This document shows, in pieces, positions 35,338 through 48,419 of a DNA stretch of 64,000 nucleotides (position 1 is the stretch's first letter; each line of letters opens with the position of its first letter). Source of the DNA: Anaeramoeba ignava (Eukaryota; Metamonada; Anaeramoebidae); the NCBI GenBank assembly GCA_028826165.1, contig JAPDFW010000002.1, positions 1 to 64,000 on the forward strand, read 5' to 3'. Position numbers and translations under genes: made by a program. Under the pieces are notes generated by a model. That model made no database searches. It had not been told where the DNA came from and was given only the letters and a program-made list of their open reading frames with translations.

Positions 35338-37749
35338 TTCAAGATAAAAATGATTTTTTAAAAAATGAAAAAAAAATTTAAATTATTAAAAAAAAAAGGA
35401 AAAAAAAAAAGAAAATTTTTTCTTATTACGTTTACTTTTCAAAAAAATAAAAATAAATCAACTTTTAATTATTTGTTCACATTATTTTTTTAATAAAATA
35501 TAAAATAAAGAAGATTTTAAATTTAAATTAAAATAATCCTTATTAAATTATTAAATAAAAAAATAGAATAAAAAATTAAATCAAAAAATATTAAATATTT
35601 TAATTATATTTAATTAATATTTAATAATTATTTTTTAATAAAATATAAAATAAAGAAGATTTTTAAATTTAAATTAAAATATTCCTTATTAAATTATTAA
35701 ATAAAAAAATGGAATAAAAATTAAATTAAAAAATATTAAATATTTTAATTATATTTAATTAATATTTAATAAATATTTTTTAATAAAATATAAAATAAAA
35801 AATATTTTAAATTTAAATTAAAATAATTCTTATTAAATTATTAAATAAAAATGGAATAAAAAATGAAAAATAAAAATATTTAATATTTTAATTATATTTA
35901 ATTAATATTTAATAATTATTTTTAATAAAATATGAAATAAAGAAGATTTTAAATTTAAATTAAAATCATCCCTTATTAAATTATTAAATAAAAAAATGGA
36001 ATAAAAAATTAAATCAAAAATATTAAATATTTTGATAATATTTAATTAATATTTAATAATTATTTTTAATAAAATATAAAATAAAGAAGATTTTAAATTT
36101 AAATCAAAATATTCCTTATTAAATTATTAAATAAAAAAATGAAATAAAAATTAAATCAAAAATATTAAATATTTTAATAATATTTAATTAATATTTAATA
36201 ATTATTTTTAATAAAATATAAAATAAAGAAGATTTTAAATTTAAATCAAAATAATCCTTATTAAATTATTAAATAAAAAAATGAAATAAAAATTAAATTA
36301 AAAAATATTAAATATTTTAATTATATTTAATTAATATTTAGTAATTATTTTTTAATAAAATATAAAATAAATAAGATTTTAAATTTAAATTAAAATATTT
36401 CTTATTAAATTATTAAATAAAAAAATGAAATAAAAATTAAATAAAAAAATATTAAATATTTTAATTATATTTAATTAATATTTAATAAATATTTTTTAAT
36501 AAAATATGAAATAAAGAAGATTTTGAATTTAAATCAAAATAATTCTTATTAAATTATTAAATAAAAAAAATAGAATAAAAATTAAATCAAAAAAATATTA
36601 AATATTTTAATTATATTTAATTAATATTTAGTAATTATTTTTTAATAAAATATGAAATAAAGAAGATTTTAAATTTAAATCAAAATAATTCTTATTAAAT
36701 TATTAAATAAAAAAATGGAATAAAAATTAAATTAAAAAATATTAAATATTTTAATTATATTTAATTAATATTTAATAATTATTTTTAATAAAATATGAAA
36801 TAAAGAAGATTTTGAATTTAAATTAAAATATTTCTTATTAAATTATTAAATAAAAAAATGGAATAAAAATGAAATAAAAAAATATTAAATATTTTAATTA
36901 TATTTAATTAATATTTAGTAATTATTTTTAATAAAATATAAAATAAATAAGATTTTAAATTTAAATCAAAATATTTCTTATTAAATTATTAAATAAAAAA
37001 ATGAAATAAAAATTAAATAAAAAAATATTAAATATTTTAATAATATTTAATTAATATTTAATAATTATTTTTTTAATAAAATATGAAATAAAGAATGTTT
37101 TAAATTTAAATCAAAAATAATCCTTATTAAATTATTAAATAAAAAAATGAAATAAAAAATGAAATAAAAAAATATTAAATATTTTAATTATATTTAATTA
37201 ATATTTAATAATTATTTTTTAATAAAATATAAAATAAATAAGATTTTTAAATTTAAATTAAAATATTCCCTTATTAAATTATTAAATAAAAAAATGGAAT
37301 AAAAAATTAAATTAAAAATATTAAATATTTTAATAATATTTAATTAATATTTAATAATTATTTTTTAATAAAATATAAAATAAATAAGATTTTAAATTTA
37401 AATTAAAATATTCCTTATTAAATTATTAAATAAAAAAATGGAATAAAAAATTAAATTAAAAAATATTAAATATTTTAATTATATTTAATTAATATTTAGT
37501 AATTATTTTTTAATAAAATATAAAATAAAAAATATTTTGAATTTAAATCAAAATAATTCTTATTAAATTATTAAATAAAAAAATGGAATAAAAAATTAAA
37601 TCAAAAATATTAAATATTTTAATTATATTTAATTAATATTTAATAATATTTTTTAATAAAATATGAAATAAAGAAGATTTTGAAAATTATTTTTTTTTTT
37701 TCATTTTTTTTATTTTTCTTTCTTTCTTTCTTTCTTTTCTTTTTAATAA
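35338..37749. repeat. Tandem satellite, ~143-bp unit, about 15 copies
   Basis: From about 35465 to 37685 a unit of roughly 143 bp repeats about fifteen times with ~90% visible similarity. Each copy carries in order TTTAATAAAATATAAAATAAA, AAGATTTTAAATTTAAAT, a CTTATTAAATTATTAAATAA block and TAATTATATTTAATTAATAT. Spacing between CTTATTAAATT blocks is about 142-145 bp from 35828 on. The array lies between divergent 5' ends of the USP (35337, minus) and RasGAP (37750, plus) genes. About 110 bp of non-satellite DNA remain on the USP side and ~65 bp on the RasGAP side, including a pyrimidine CTTT repeat before the RasGAP ATG. It encodes nothing visible. Confidence 0.85.
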
Positions 37750-40700
37750 ATGAGTCGTTCAAGAAGAAGACCACTTGTTAGTTTTTTATTAATAATAAAA
37801 GCAAAAATTAAATTTCAAAAATAAAAATTTAATTTCAAAAATAAAAATTTAAAAGAATAAAAGAGAATTAGAAAAACAAAAAAGCGGTCCAACAATTTCG
37901 AGAGATAAATATCGATCACGAAAAAAAGTTGAATCAAGTGAAAGCAGTGATTATGAATCAACACAATCGGATCAAGAAGAAAATGAATTAAAATTTGAAA
38001 ATCTAAAATTAAATAATGATCAAAAAAATCAAATGTTAAAAAAAGTCTTAATTGAAACTGAAAAAGAATTTGAAGAATCAAATAAGAAAGTAAAAAATAT
38101 CGAGAAGGAAGTGAAAATTGATTTAAGCAGCCACACATTATCGGATGAGGAATATCTTAATTTCCTTAGTTATACGCAAGTTGTCAATGAAATGGTTTAT
38201 GAATTCCAAGAATTTCAAAAAAATTTGATTCAACTCTTTACGTTATTTGACAATTTATATTTCGAAGGAAATCGAGATTTAAAGCGTTTTAGCGAACAAT
38301 TATCGCGAGCAGATACAAAGCATTCAAGAGTGATTATTATTGAATATTGAATATTATTCGAAATTTCAAAGAAAAAACAAACAATTAAAATTTTGATGAT
38401 AATTTTATTAATAATTTTTTTCTATTTATTCACAATAGAGATCTAAAAAGGCAAATATTTTTCTTTTGAAAGCTGTTTTGGAAGTTTTGAAATCATCCAA
38501 ATGGCAAGATCGAACAATTTCAACAATTACAGATTTGATAATGAATCTTGATTTTGAAAATACAAATAATTTTAATCCTGTTATTCAACAAGTTATTGAT
38601 ACTTTAAGTACTGAAGGTGTTAAAATTTATTTAAATGATAATATTTTCATTCATCTAAATGGATTATTTGATCACATTTCATTTTCAACTTTATTCAAAA
38701 AGGAATTAACTGAAAAATTAATTCAAACTTTATCAACTCAAGAAAAATTCCAAATTCCAAAAGAAGGTTTTTTTTTTTTTTTTTTGAGAAATTTTAATAT
38801 TTATTTGTGGAATTGAAACTTAAATTTTATTTTTGAAAAAAAAAAGGAACAAGAAAATTTTCAATTCTTAAAACTTTAGTTATGCAGAATTTTGATTCAT
38901 TTTTAATGGGAATTGTTAATTTTGATAAAGTTATAAAAGCATTAAGAGGAATTTTAATTAAGTTTGAAATACCGAATGCTGGAGAAGTATTAAATCAAAA
39001 TTCATTTGAAAATTCATTTATAAAATCAAAATTCATTTTAAAATTCATTTATAAAATTAAAATATAAAATTCATTTATAAAATTTAAATTAATTAAATAA
39101 TTCATTTATAAAATTCATTTATAAAATTCATTTATAAAATTAAAATTAAAAATATCCAAAACAGTTAACTTTAGAAATGGTTACTTCAGCAAAGAAAAAA
39201 GCATTGGGAAAAACAATAACACATTTAATCAAAAGAATTATTATTCGAGATAACTTACCATCAATTAAAAAACATATGAACATTCTTATTCAACAAAAAG
39301 ATGTCAAAATGGAAGTTGATTCACAAAGTAAAACATTAACAAACGAACAAATCAATTATTTAGTAGCACAAAAATCAAATGAAATTCTTGGAGATCATTT
39401 ATATGCAAAAGATATAGCATTTGTAATTGCAACAATATCAGCAGCAATTGATATTGATTCAATGACTGCTTTTCCACTTTTATTCTTTAATTTTTTGGAA
39501 CCACTTTCATTACTTATTCCCTTTATGAAAGCTGCAATTTCATCCAAAGTTATTATTCGATTTTCTGATGATGTTCTTTTTAGATCAAATGAAATCATTG
39601 AAACTTTGATTTCTAAATATATGAAAGTTTATGGTGATCATTATTTATCCCAAATTATTGACCCTTTTATTCAAGATGTTTGTAGAGCTCAAAAATCTTT
39701 TGAAGTGAATCCAGTTCTTGTAACAGAAGGTCAAAATGTTCAAGAAAATATGAATAATTTAAAGAATTATTTTCATAGATTTATTGATTCTCTTATTGAT
39801 TCTATCCCTAAATTTCCTAATCGTCTTCAGATTTTATTCCAACATCTTAAACAAGAGATGATTCATAAAACAGATTGTTTAACTTTAATTGGAAGTTTTG
39901 TTTTTCTTCGATTTCTTTGTCCTGCTATTTTATCTCCCACAATTACTGGAGAAGATAAAAGTGAATTAAAATTCATTTATAAAATTAAAATTCATTTATA
40001 AAATTAAAATTTATTTATAAAATTAAAATTCATTTATAAAATTAAAATTCATTTATAAAATTAAAATTTATTTATAAAATTAAAATTTATTTATAAAATT
40101 AAAATTCATTTATAAAATTAAAATTAAAATTTAAATTCATTTATAAAATTAAAATTAAATTAAAATTCATTTAAAAAATTAAAATTAAAATTAAAATTAA
40201 AATCAAAATTAAAATTAAAATTTATTTATAAAATTAAAATTTATTTATAAAATTAAAATTCATTTATAAAATTAAAATTCATTTATAAAATTAAAATTCA
40301 TTTATAAAATTAAAATTAAAATCAAAATTAAAAATTTAGCTCAACCATCTCCATCAGATAAGATTGCATTTAAATATATTTCTATTGTTGTTCAAACATT
40401 ATCAAGTGGATTAACATTTACATCGAAACAAGCATATTTACAAGAAATAAATGAAGACATTACAAATCGACTTGATGATAGAAGTAGATTTATTGAATAT
40501 ATATCAGTAATTCAAATTTATAATTATAATTAAAATTAAAATTAAAATAAAAATTAAAATTAAAATTAAAATCGGATAAAAATTTAAAATCAAAATCGGA
40601 TTAAAATTAAAATTAAAATTAAAATTAAAATTAAAATTAAAATTCATTTATAAAATTAAAATTAAAATTAATTTATAAAATTAAAATTCATTTATAAAAT

Positions 40701-41852
40701 TAAAATTAAATTAAAATTCATTTATAAAATTAAAATTCATTTATAAAATTAAAATTAAAATTCATTTATAAAATTAAAATCAAAATTAAAATTAAAATTA
40801 AAATTAAATTCAAAATCGGATAAAAAATTAAAATCAAAATTAAAATCAAAATTAAAATTAAAATCGGAATTAAAATTAAAATTGAATAGAATATCCCAGA
40901 AGAAATTGATGAACAAGAAATAAAATCAGATTACCAAATACTCAATTCACACTTCCCATTCAATTTAATACGAAAAAAAAACAAATACAAACAAGAAGAA
41001 TTTTTGATTCAAATGGAACTTGCATTTATTCCTTACAAATTTGGAGGAGAAACATTTCTACCGCATCTGGAGAAGGCAGGAATTGACAAAGCAACAGAAA
41101 TGCTTCAGAAATTCTTAAAATATAATGGATACCTTGCAGATCATTTTAATCGAGTAGCTGCAATTTGTGGAGATATTTCAAGAACACAAACAAAACTTGA
41201 TTTCACTAACAATGAAAATAATGAAAATAATGAAAATAATGAAAATAATCAAAATAATCAAAATAATCAAAATAATGAAATTAATGAAGAAAACTCGAAT
41301 ACTCAAAAGAAAACAAGGTTCAAAAGATACAACACTTTGGAGGAAAAAAGCCAAGAAAAGATGGAAAAAATGGAACAAAAAAATTTAAAAAGAAATCAAT
41401 CAGAAGTTGCAAATAAGAAAACTCGTTCTTTGTCTCAACGTTTACTTGGAAGTAAGAAAACCGTTTTGAAATCAAATCCTCAAGTCGAGAAGGAAATGCT
41501 CCAAATGTGGGAAACTAGTTCACGTGTTGCAATTTCTAAACAAGGAGTAATGGTTCATCGAAATACTCAAGGTCTTGAATGGAAAAAACGTTTTGTTTGC
41601 TTGAAACTTAATATTATAGGCATTTTCAATAAGAAAAAAGACGAAAAACCGATTCGAGTCATACAGATTAATTCATCTTCTTTGATTTCGGTTATTCCTT
41701 ATTCTGAGTTTAAGAAAAAAAATCTTTTTCAAATTACAAGAAAAAATGAAGAAATAAATGCTGATTATTTTTCATGTTCTTCTTCTGATTTATGTAATGA
41801 ATGGGTGAATAATTTGAAGGAAATTCGAACCAGTTTAACACGTGATTTTTAA
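37750..41852 (+). CDS. Ras GTPase-activating protein with C-terminal PH domain, seven exons
   Basis: Exons are 37750-37776, 37856-38329, 38439-38766, 38847-38986, 39165-39960, 40340-40506 and 40890-41852, giving ~964 residues with consistent phases. A basic start (MSRSRRRPL, the whole 27-base first exon) and an acidic coiled stretch lead to a helical N-terminal region. The RasGAP domain has the arginine-finger loop DDVLFRSNEIIETLISKYMK (Arg about residue 463), YGDHYLSQIIDPF, and the hallmark FVFLRFLCPAILSP (about 570). After it come an Asn/Glu linker (41210-41290) and a PH domain (KQGVMVHRNTQGLEWKKRFV ... DLCNEWVNNLKEI). The enzyme should switch off Ras-type GTPases at membranes. The Ras gene at 9181-11015 is a candidate substrate by class only. 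Confidence 0.92.
39961..40889 (+). repeat. RasGAP introns 5 and 6: AAAATTCATTTATAAAATT arrays
   Basis: Intron 5 (39961-40339) and intron 6 (40507-40889) share one ~19-bp monomer, TTCATTTATAAAATTAAAA, mixed with (AAAATT)n; intron 4 (38987-39164) has it too. Here neighbouring introns do share a monomer, and intron 6 also has AAAATCGGATAAAAA variants. Confidence 0.8.
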
Positions 41853-42050
41853 AGCAAATTAAAATCAAGAACTAAATTAAAAAATAATTAAAAAATAATT
41901 AAAAAATAAAAACCAAAAATAAAAATAAATTGGGAATTATTTAGTTGATTTTTCTTGAAGTAAAAAAAATAAGGAAACAAAAAATAATTGATAATTGATA
42001 ATTGATAATTGAAAATTGAAAATTAAAAAATTAAAAAATTAAAAGAGAAA
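41853..42050. other. Convergent intergenic stretch
   Basis: A-rich DNA with AAAAAATAATT and TTGATAATTGATAATTGATA short repeats between the RasGAP stop and the membrane-protein stop. No gene is seen. Confidence 0.45.
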
Positions 42051-45000
42051 TTATTTATCATCAGATGATAAAGAAATAAGAGGTTGTTGACTTATTGTTG
42101 GAACAAGTTGATGAGTATTAGTGTTATTGTTATTATTATTGTTATTATTGTTGTTATTGTTATTATTGTTTTCGTTTGTATTCTGATTATCATCATTGTC
42201 GTCAATAATAGGAGGAGGAAGAACAATTGTTTCGTCAATATCAAAATCTTTTAAATCAGGAGGAGGAATGATATTTTCATCAAGTTCAATTTCATCATTC
42301 AAAGGAGGGATGTTTTTTAGGGTTGAAGGATCAATATCAATATTGTCATTATCTGAGTTATGATTTGAAGAAGTGTAAGAGGAAGTATCTGAAGATTCGT
42401 AATCTGAGTTTTCCTTCTTGTTTTTTCTGAAGATTTGTTTGAGTTTTGATTTGAATTTTTTTTTAGTTGGAGGTTTTCCGTGTTTTTTAGAGTATTTTTC
42501 AAGAGAACGGAAAAGAACAGAAAGGGAACGTTTATCGAGAACGCGTGCGTCTTTGAGCCAGTAAAGAAGAGCATTTGAAGCGAAGGGAAGGATATCGTCC
42601 TGCCAAAGTATTTTACATTTTTGAGGATGAGAAAGGTTTTCTTGTTGTTTATCTTTATCTTTATCTTTTTCTTTTTCTTTTTCATTTTCATTATCATTAT
42701 CTTTTTCATCATCTTTTTCATCATCTTTATCTTTTTCATCTCCTGTTAAAATATCCAGTTCAATTTCATCATTTTTATCTTTTTCATCTTTTTTATCATC
42801 TTCATCTTTTTCATCTTTTTCATCTTTTTTATCTTCATCTTTTTTATCTTCATCTTTTTGTTTTCATCTTCATCAAATGTATTGATTTTCCAATTATCCA
42901 TATTTTCATCATTCAATTGATTCTGAGCAAAAGTAGAAATTGAATGAGAAATATTTGCGAATTTTTCACGATCTTCTTTTTCAGCATTAAGAAGCCAAGG
43001 AAAAATAGATTTAGGGACAGAATCATCTCTGAGGAAATGAAGAACCTCAGCAGTATTCCAAACACGTTTACCAGCAACAGGAACAGAATTTGGGGAAACA
43101 AGACCCTGAGATTGGAGATGGTTCTGGAGCTCAGCAAGCTCTAAAGCGCGGTCTTTTGCAAGAGCACGCATGCGTTTGCGATCATAAAAAATAGCGAAAA
43201 TGATAAGAATAACTGCGGAAAGAACAGCAAGAATCACAAATGAGGAAAGTAAACGTTCAGTGGGCTTGTTTGGAAACTCGCGGCCGTAGAATAAGGTGCC
43301 GCCAAGAAGAACAAGAACTCGGATAATCAGGATTACAAACTCAAGACGGTTGTGTCGGGCAATTTTGTAGGGTCGAGTGTAGAGTTGAAGAAGAAGAACT
43401 ACAAAAAGTGCCATCTCAACAAATGCTGCTTGCATCATTGGATAGCGAGACATGAAGAGCGCAAAGATGATGAACAGAAATCGGCGCAGAAAGATCCAGG
43501 ATTCCCAGAGATATACCTCATCGGCAAAACGACCTGCGATGAGACCGAATTCTTCGCGGAAGGAAATTCGTGATTTGAATCTTCGCATGATGTAGATTAA
43601 TCCGAATGGGATTCCGAAAACATAGATCAGGAAGAAAATAACCCCAAAAGCTAAAACAGCGCGATATTGCGAGCCGCTGCATGCGCGGAAGGGTTCTGGA
43701 TCGAATACGGAGAAATCTCCCTCGTATCGTGTGCAATCCATGGAGCGCATGATCCACAGGGAAAGTGGGATGTATAGAAATGTTAGTGAAAATGTGAATG
43801 CGTTCACGCTGTTTTTGGCGAGAATGTAGAGCTCTTCCATTCGTCGGAAGTGGAATAATTTGCGCATTAATTTTAGCCATGCTCGACGAATTTTGCCGAA
43901 TGTAGAAAATGTGGATGTGAGATCGAATACGTTGGGCCATTTGCGACGGAGTTTTTCGGCGCGTGGTTCGATGAAATATGCCCAAAGAGAAGCAAAGAAG
44001 TAGTATAAATAATAAGCAGCAGCGACAAAAAGAGGGAGGAAAAGAGCGACAACGAATTTCTCAGTGAATCCCATGTGGTGGTTGTAGCATTCTGAGGCTA
44101 GGAGATCGATATTGAGACTGGAGATTGAGAGGAACTCGAAAAATCGCACGACAGAATCAGACCAATTGAGCTCGAAGAAGCTAAGAAGGGCGGTTTCCTG
44201 AAGGAATCCGAAGAGGATTGTTAGCGGAGCGAGATAGAGCGGCGGAGGCGAGCCAAGAGAGGCCAGTTGATAGAACACCCAGCAAATAAAAACGAAGAAA
44301 AGAACAAATATCGCGATCCGCCATTTCGCGTTGGGTTCACATCCGTAACAAAAACTACCAAGTCGATACGCATCATCGGAACACTCGCCGCACATTCTAC
44401 CCTCGTAGTTGTCTGCGCAGTTACCGCCGCCTGTGCAAGCCTGACGGGGAACGCACGGGAAAAAAAGAACCTCGTCTGCTGATCGGTTCCAATATCCGGC
44501 AGCGGAAAGGGGGATAATCATTCCGAGTTGAGAACAATCCCCCCCAATTGGACATTCTTTGCAATCACCCACAACCCCATAATATCCGGGCTTGCATAAA
44601 CACTGCGTAAGATTGACTGCGCCCTTGTCCGCTGTCCGTGTGGGGTCGGGACAGTCGATGCATGATGATTGGTTGCTGATCGGGTTGTATTGGGTCACTG
44701 GACACAGAGAACACTCGCTTGCCGCAAGTCCCGAATAGCTTCCTGGATCGCAGATAAAACATGCGCGAGAGGCCACGGCTGAGGAATACGATCCTGGCTG
44801 GCAATCTGTGCAGACTTCCGCTGCAAATGTATCCGAAAATGTCCCTCTTCCGCAATCCGTGCAGAATCTGCTTTGGTTGTTCTGGATCTTTCCTGGCGCA
44901 CAACCCAATGCAGATATGAAGATCTGCGAGTCGTTGACTGTCACCTCAAACTCCTTGAAATAATCCTGATACGGCGTGTCTGTTGAATCGAGCTCCTTTT

Positions 45001-48000
45001 CATAATAATACGGATACGTGCTGTTTGCGCTTGTGTTCTGTCGCGGATTAGAGTACGGATTATAATCCGCGCTTGTGGGTCCTTCATCAACAACAGTGCG
45101 CCAAAAACGTTCGCTGTAATCAAGATAGTTTGAGTTGTTGCTGTCTTGACTTGGCACGTTGGAAACATTGGCAGTTATTGTGACCGAATCGGATCCGTTT
45201 TGGATTATCGAGAAATTCTGTCCAACTTCAGGAACAAAGGGATAAAGAATAACAAAATCAAGGAGACCATCTATTGCAACGGAACTGCCAGGTTTTGTGA
45301 AGTTGATTTTCTCAAAATGTGTTGAATCATAAACGCGCGAGCGCAACATTCCTTCAACGGTTTGCGAATAATTTCCCTGAACAGTCAGCGTTCCGAAATC
45401 CAAATATAACGGTGATGTCCAATCAACGCCTCCCCAGAGACACCCTCCATCGTTAACAATATCTGCCTCAAGCACGCCAACACCTCGTACTGTTCCTTGA
45501 TCCATCAGCATCCCTGTCAAAACCCTTAATATACCCCCATTTTCAATGAAAATATACGGGCTCCGATCGTAGTCGTGACTGCTTAAAATCGTGTCCGAGT
45601 GATCGTAGATGTACTTTGTCTCCAGCGAAAACACCTCAAGCTCTTGATCCTCCCCTATAATTATTTCCGCGCGTTTATCCGCATTGACCATGCTCGAATT
45701 AATTTGCAATTTATTCACCCGGTCAACAACCTCAATTGTCCCGAAATTAAAAAATGCCACTTCGTCGTTTTGTTCTGTTGTATTTTCGAAACCGATGCCA
45801 GTTGATTCATCGCCGAATTCGAAGATTCCGTGGTTCAAAATGCTTCCTGAAAAGTTCCAAGAAATTCCCGAAATTGCGAATTCGCCGTGGATTGTGAGGA
45901 AACCCTTGTCGACAACCACAGCACCTTCTGGCTCTACATAAAGCGCACCTGAGACGACGAATCCTTTGGCATTAGGATCCACTGAGATGTTTGGGAGCTG
46001 AGAAAAGAAGACAAGATGGGATCCGTTACCAACCGTAAAATTTCCTGTGTTTCCGCTGCAAATGTTCCCGCAAGGATGAGGTGTGGTTCCCTCGTTTTCT
46101 TCTGTTGTGTCAATTGTGAACATTGTTCCTGATGAGAGATACACTGTTGATTCCCATCCCATTGTCAATCCGTTGGTGCCTGTCCAACTTCCTCTTCCAT
46201 TCGGCTCGAGAAAAACCTTCATTGAATCAAGCCATCTTGCGTTTTGTGTGTAATTGAACGTGTCCGTTCCGTCTGTTAGTTCGATCAACTGTTTCACTCG
46301 TATTTCTGTGTATTCAAATTGCTTTCCGCTTATTTTCCCCTGTTTCCAGCTGAAAGTTTTGGCTATTTCCATTGTTCCGGGCATGATGTAGATGTTTCCT
46401 TTCTCAATTTCAAGTGATGTTATGTTCGTGTTGTTAAATGTTGGTTGCGCGTTTGCGTTTGTATTGTTTATGTTCACTTGTATTCCGTATGCTGCTTGGG
46501 ATGTGAATGAATTGTTTTGGAAAAGAACATCTGTCATGTTGAAGTTGTTTGATTTCACGACAATAAGGCTTGGTGTTATTGGTCCTGTGTAGATGTTTTG
46601 GAATGTGCAATTCTCGAATACGATTGACTATTTTTGATTTTATAAATTTATATATAAATTTATATTTAGATTTATATTTAGATTTATATTTAGATTTATA
46701 TTTATATTTAGATTTAAATTTATATTTATATTTATATTTATATTTATATTTATATTTATATTTATATTTATATTTATATTTATATTTATATTTATATTTA
46801 TATTATATTTCATATTTTATATTATTTATATATTTATATTTATATATTTATATTTATATTTATATTTATATTTATATTTATATTTATATTTATATTTATA
46901 TTTATATTTATATTTATATTTATATTTATATTTATATTTATATTTATATTTATATTTATATTTATATTTATATTTATATTTATATTTATATTTATATTTA
47001 TATTTATATTTATATTTATATTTATATTTATATTTTATATTTTATATTTTATATTTATATTTATATTTATATTTATATTTATATTTATATTTATATTTAT
47101 ATTTATATTTATATTTATATTTATATTTATATTTTATTTATATTTATATTTATTTTTATTTATATTTATATTTATATTTATATTTATATTTATATTTATA
47201 TTTATATTTATATTTATATTTATATTTTATATTTATATTTATATTTATATTAATATTTATATTTTATATTTATATTTTTATATTTAATTTATATTTATAT
47301 TTATATTTATATTTATATTTATATTTATATTTATATTTATATTTATATTTATATTTATATTTATATTTATATTTATATTTATATTTATATTTATATTTAT
47401 ATTTATATTTATATTTATATTTATATTTATATTTATATTTATATTTATATTTATTTTATATTTATATTTATATTTATATTTATATTTATATTTATATTTA
47501 TATTTTTTATTTATTTATATTTTATGTTTATATTTTATATTTATATTTTTTATTTTTATTTATTTTATATTTTTATATTTATTTTTATATTTATATTTAT
47601 ATTTATATTTATATTTTATATTTATATTTATATTTATATTTATATTTATATTTATATTTATATTTATATTTATATTTATATTTATATTTATATTTATATT
47701 TATATTTATATTTATATTTATATTTATATTTTATTTATATTTATATTTATATTTATATTTATATTTATATTTATATTTATATTTATATTTATATTTATAT
47801 TTATATTTATATTTATATTTAATTGTATTTATATTTCTATTTATATTTATATTTATATTTATATTTATATTTATATTTATATTTATATTTATATTTATAT
47901 TTAGATTTTGATCTTGATCAAAAAATATTAATAAAAACATACATGAGTATCAAAATCGGAAAGTTCAAGAAAAGAAACATTAGCAGTAGAATAAATCTGT

Positions 48001-48419
48001 TGAAAAAAAACATTCACGAAAGAGATCTGAATAGAGACATTAGCTTGTTCGAAATTAGCCAAACGATTAACATTAACAATTTTCAAATTCTTAACAACAA
48101 AATTAATTTGAACCAAATCAAAAAGTTGATTTGTTGAATCACTTGGACATAAAGAAGCACCACAATCAAGAGTTAAAGTTGGTAAATCAACTGACTCTCT
48201 CCCTTTTAAAGTTAACTGAGTTGCATTTGTTGAGCCAAAATCTAAAGTTGTTGTCAAATGAAATCCAGGATATAGAACTATTGAATCCCCAGTAAATGCA
48301 CTATCTATTGCTGCTTGTATTGATTGTCCTGGCATTATGTTGATTTCATTGCTAAATACTTGACTGATAATTGTTAAAAAAATTAAAAATATTATCTTCT
48401 TGTAATAAAATTTGATCAT
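42051..48419 (-). CDS. Large receptor-like protein: beta-helix ectodomain, Cys-rich stalk, multi-pass membrane domain
   Basis: Exon 1 (48419-47943) and exon 2 (46627-42051) join in phase 0, ~1,685 residues. Residues 1-23 are a signal peptide ([17 protein letters not shown]). The ectodomain to ~730 is a parallel beta-helix ([20 protein letters not shown] at the start; [18 protein letters not shown] rungs) with many N-glycosylation sites. At 735-930 are Cys-rich modules of the GCC2/GCC3 or ephrin-receptor-like type ([38 protein letters not shown]) ending in an EGF-like segment. From about 932 to 1310 are about eight hydrophobic helices ([17 protein letters not shown] to [20 protein letters not shown]). 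The cytosolic tail is Lys/Asp/Glu-rich. A one-base loss near 42854-42860 shifts the frame in the KKDED tract; the other frame continues ([30 protein letters not shown], poly-Asn) to 42051. Exon 2 is unusually GC-rich. Ligand and signal are unknown. Confidence 0.82.
46628..47942 (-). repeat. Membrane-protein gene intron: (ATATTT)n microsatellite, 1.3 kb
   Basis: The intron is almost pure hexamer ATATTT (plus strand) over ~1,280 bp with occasional ATTTTAT interruptions and a GATTTAG start variant. The sense donor is GTATGT at 47942 and the acceptor AAATAG at 46628. Long IYIYI or KYKYK readings across it are translations of the repeat. Confidence 0.88.

Noticed and set aside
35465-37685. Centromere or replication origin in the 143-bp satellite
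   Set aside because: The unit length is suggestive, but the array is only ~2.2 kb and sits between two promoters; nothing in the sequence shows origin or centromere function.
42317-42739. 140-residue Lys/Met-rich minus-strand reading as a separate gene
   Set aside because: It is an out-of-frame reading over the cytosolic tail of the membrane-protein gene; the correct frame gives a continuous plausible tail ending at 42051.
46570-47904. Ile-Tyr and Leu-Tyr repeat open readings
   Set aside because: They are translations of the (ATATTT)n intron of the minus-strand membrane-protein gene; no family resemblance and no unique sequence.
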